The position numbers and the translations under genes were made by a program. Shown here in pieces: positions 24,301-24,770 of a DNA stretch of 24,770 nucleotides. Below the pieces are notes generated by a model. That model was not told the origin of the DNA. It made no database searches and worked only from the letters and a program-made list of their open reading frames with translations. Origin of the DNA: CAYRZF01 sp964428805 (GTDB taxonomy: Bacteria; Methylomirabilota; Methylomirabilia; Rokubacteriales; CSP1-6); NCBI GenBank assembly GCA_964428805.1, contig CAYRZF010000025.1, forward strand, positions 1 to 24,770, read 5' to 3'. Positions within the stretch are counted from its first letter, which is position 1. Each line of letters starts with the position of its first letter.

Positions 24301-24770
24301 ATGACCCCGAAAGATGCGATCAAGATGGCCAAAGAGAAGGGCACCAAGATCGTGGACCTCCGCTTCATCGACGTCCCCGGTCTCTGGCAGCACTTCTCGA
24401 TCCCGGTGGGGGAGCTCACCGAGGAACTCTTCGAAGAGGGGATCGGCTTCGACGGCTCGTCCATCCGCGGCTTTCAGACCATCGACGAATCGGACATGCT
24501 CCTGGTGCTGGACCCCTCCACCGCGGCCATGGATCCCTTCACCGCCGTGCCGACCCTCGTTCTCATCTGTAACGTCAAGGACCCGGTCACCGGCAAGGCC
24601 TACAGTCGCGACCCGCGCTACGTCGCCCAGAAAGCCGAGGCCTACGTGAAGAAAGCGGGCGTAGCGGATACGGTCTACATCGGCCCCGAGCTGGAATTCT
24701 TCTTCTTCGACGAGATCCGCTTCGACCAGACCTACAACTGCGGCTACTACTACATCGACTCCGAGGCCGG
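24301..24770 (+). CDS. glnA: Glutamine synthetase type I (5' part, cut by window end)
   Basis: GlnA joins ammonium to glutamate with ATP, the main assimilation step fed by Amt. The visible 156 codons start MTPKDAIKMAKEKGTKIVDL after GAGGAGG. The N-terminal beta-grasp holds FDGSSIRGF with D51 and the catalytic domain begins with the metal-ligand motif GPELEFF (E130, E132). The sequence pattern matches type I bacterial enzymes. The adenylylation Tyr region lies beyond the window. A separate sigma-70-type promoter may serve this gene in addition to read-through from amt. Confidence 0.97.
   Translation, partial: MTPKDAIKMAKEKGTKIVDLRFIDVPGLWQHFSIPVGELTEELFEEGIGFDGSSIRGFQTIDESDMLLVLDPSTAAMDPFTAVPTLVLICNVKDPVTGKAYSRDPRYVAQKAEAYVKKAGVADTVYIGPELEFFFFDEIRFDQTYNCGYYYIDSEA

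Overview
The window is a GC-rich bacterial chromosome segment with long, tightly packed operons, many GTG/TTG starts and ATGA or TGATG gene junctions. The full set of F420 biosynthesis genes (cofG, cofH, cofD, cofC, cofE), several F420-dependent oxidoreductases, acyl-CoA-type catabolic genes and a glnB-amt-glnA block suggest a soil or groundwater lineage such as Candidatus Rokubacteria/Methylomirabilota. That placement is inferred from gene content only; there is no rRNA in the window.

Positions 1-18931 are all on the minus strand and read, from the upstream end, as: LLM oxidoreductase, PPOX oxidoreductase, cofG, cofH, an HU-type DNA-binding protein with its own likely promoter, a GNAT-like protein, cofD, cofC, cofE, a lipoprotein M16 peptidase, an inactive M16 homologue, a membrane serine protease-rhodanese fusion, a CaiB/AMACR-type CoA transferase or racemase, an SDR, a D-2-hydroxyacid dehydrogenase, a HicB-like small protein, an exported amidohydrolase, a TPR lipoprotein, a second LLM oxidoreductase and a zinc alcohol dehydrogenase cut by the window edge. 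Three copies of a palindromic REP-like repeat sit at gene ends in this half; two of them supply the C-terminal codons and stop of the adjacent gene.

Positions 18932-19328 are a divergent intergenic region. Plus-strand genes follow: a receiver-GAF-histidine kinase, an NtrC-type sigma-54 activator, then glnB, amt and the 5' part of glnA. A textbook sigma-54 promoter (GG-N10-GC) lies just upstream of glnB, so the two-component pair probably controls nitrogen assimilation through the genes it precedes.

The most notable observation is in the protease-rhodanese gene. Its rhodanese domain is interrupted after the residues AYCS by an in-frame TGA at a position where related rhodaneses carry Cys (C-x-C-P-x-E). 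Reading through the TGA completes the rhodanese domain with 43 more residues and ends at a TGA that overlaps the ATG of the next gene. A hairpin resembling a bacterial SECIS element follows the TGA. This is best read as a selenocysteine codon, giving a membrane-anchored serine protease with a cytoplasmic selenocysteine rhodanese domain.
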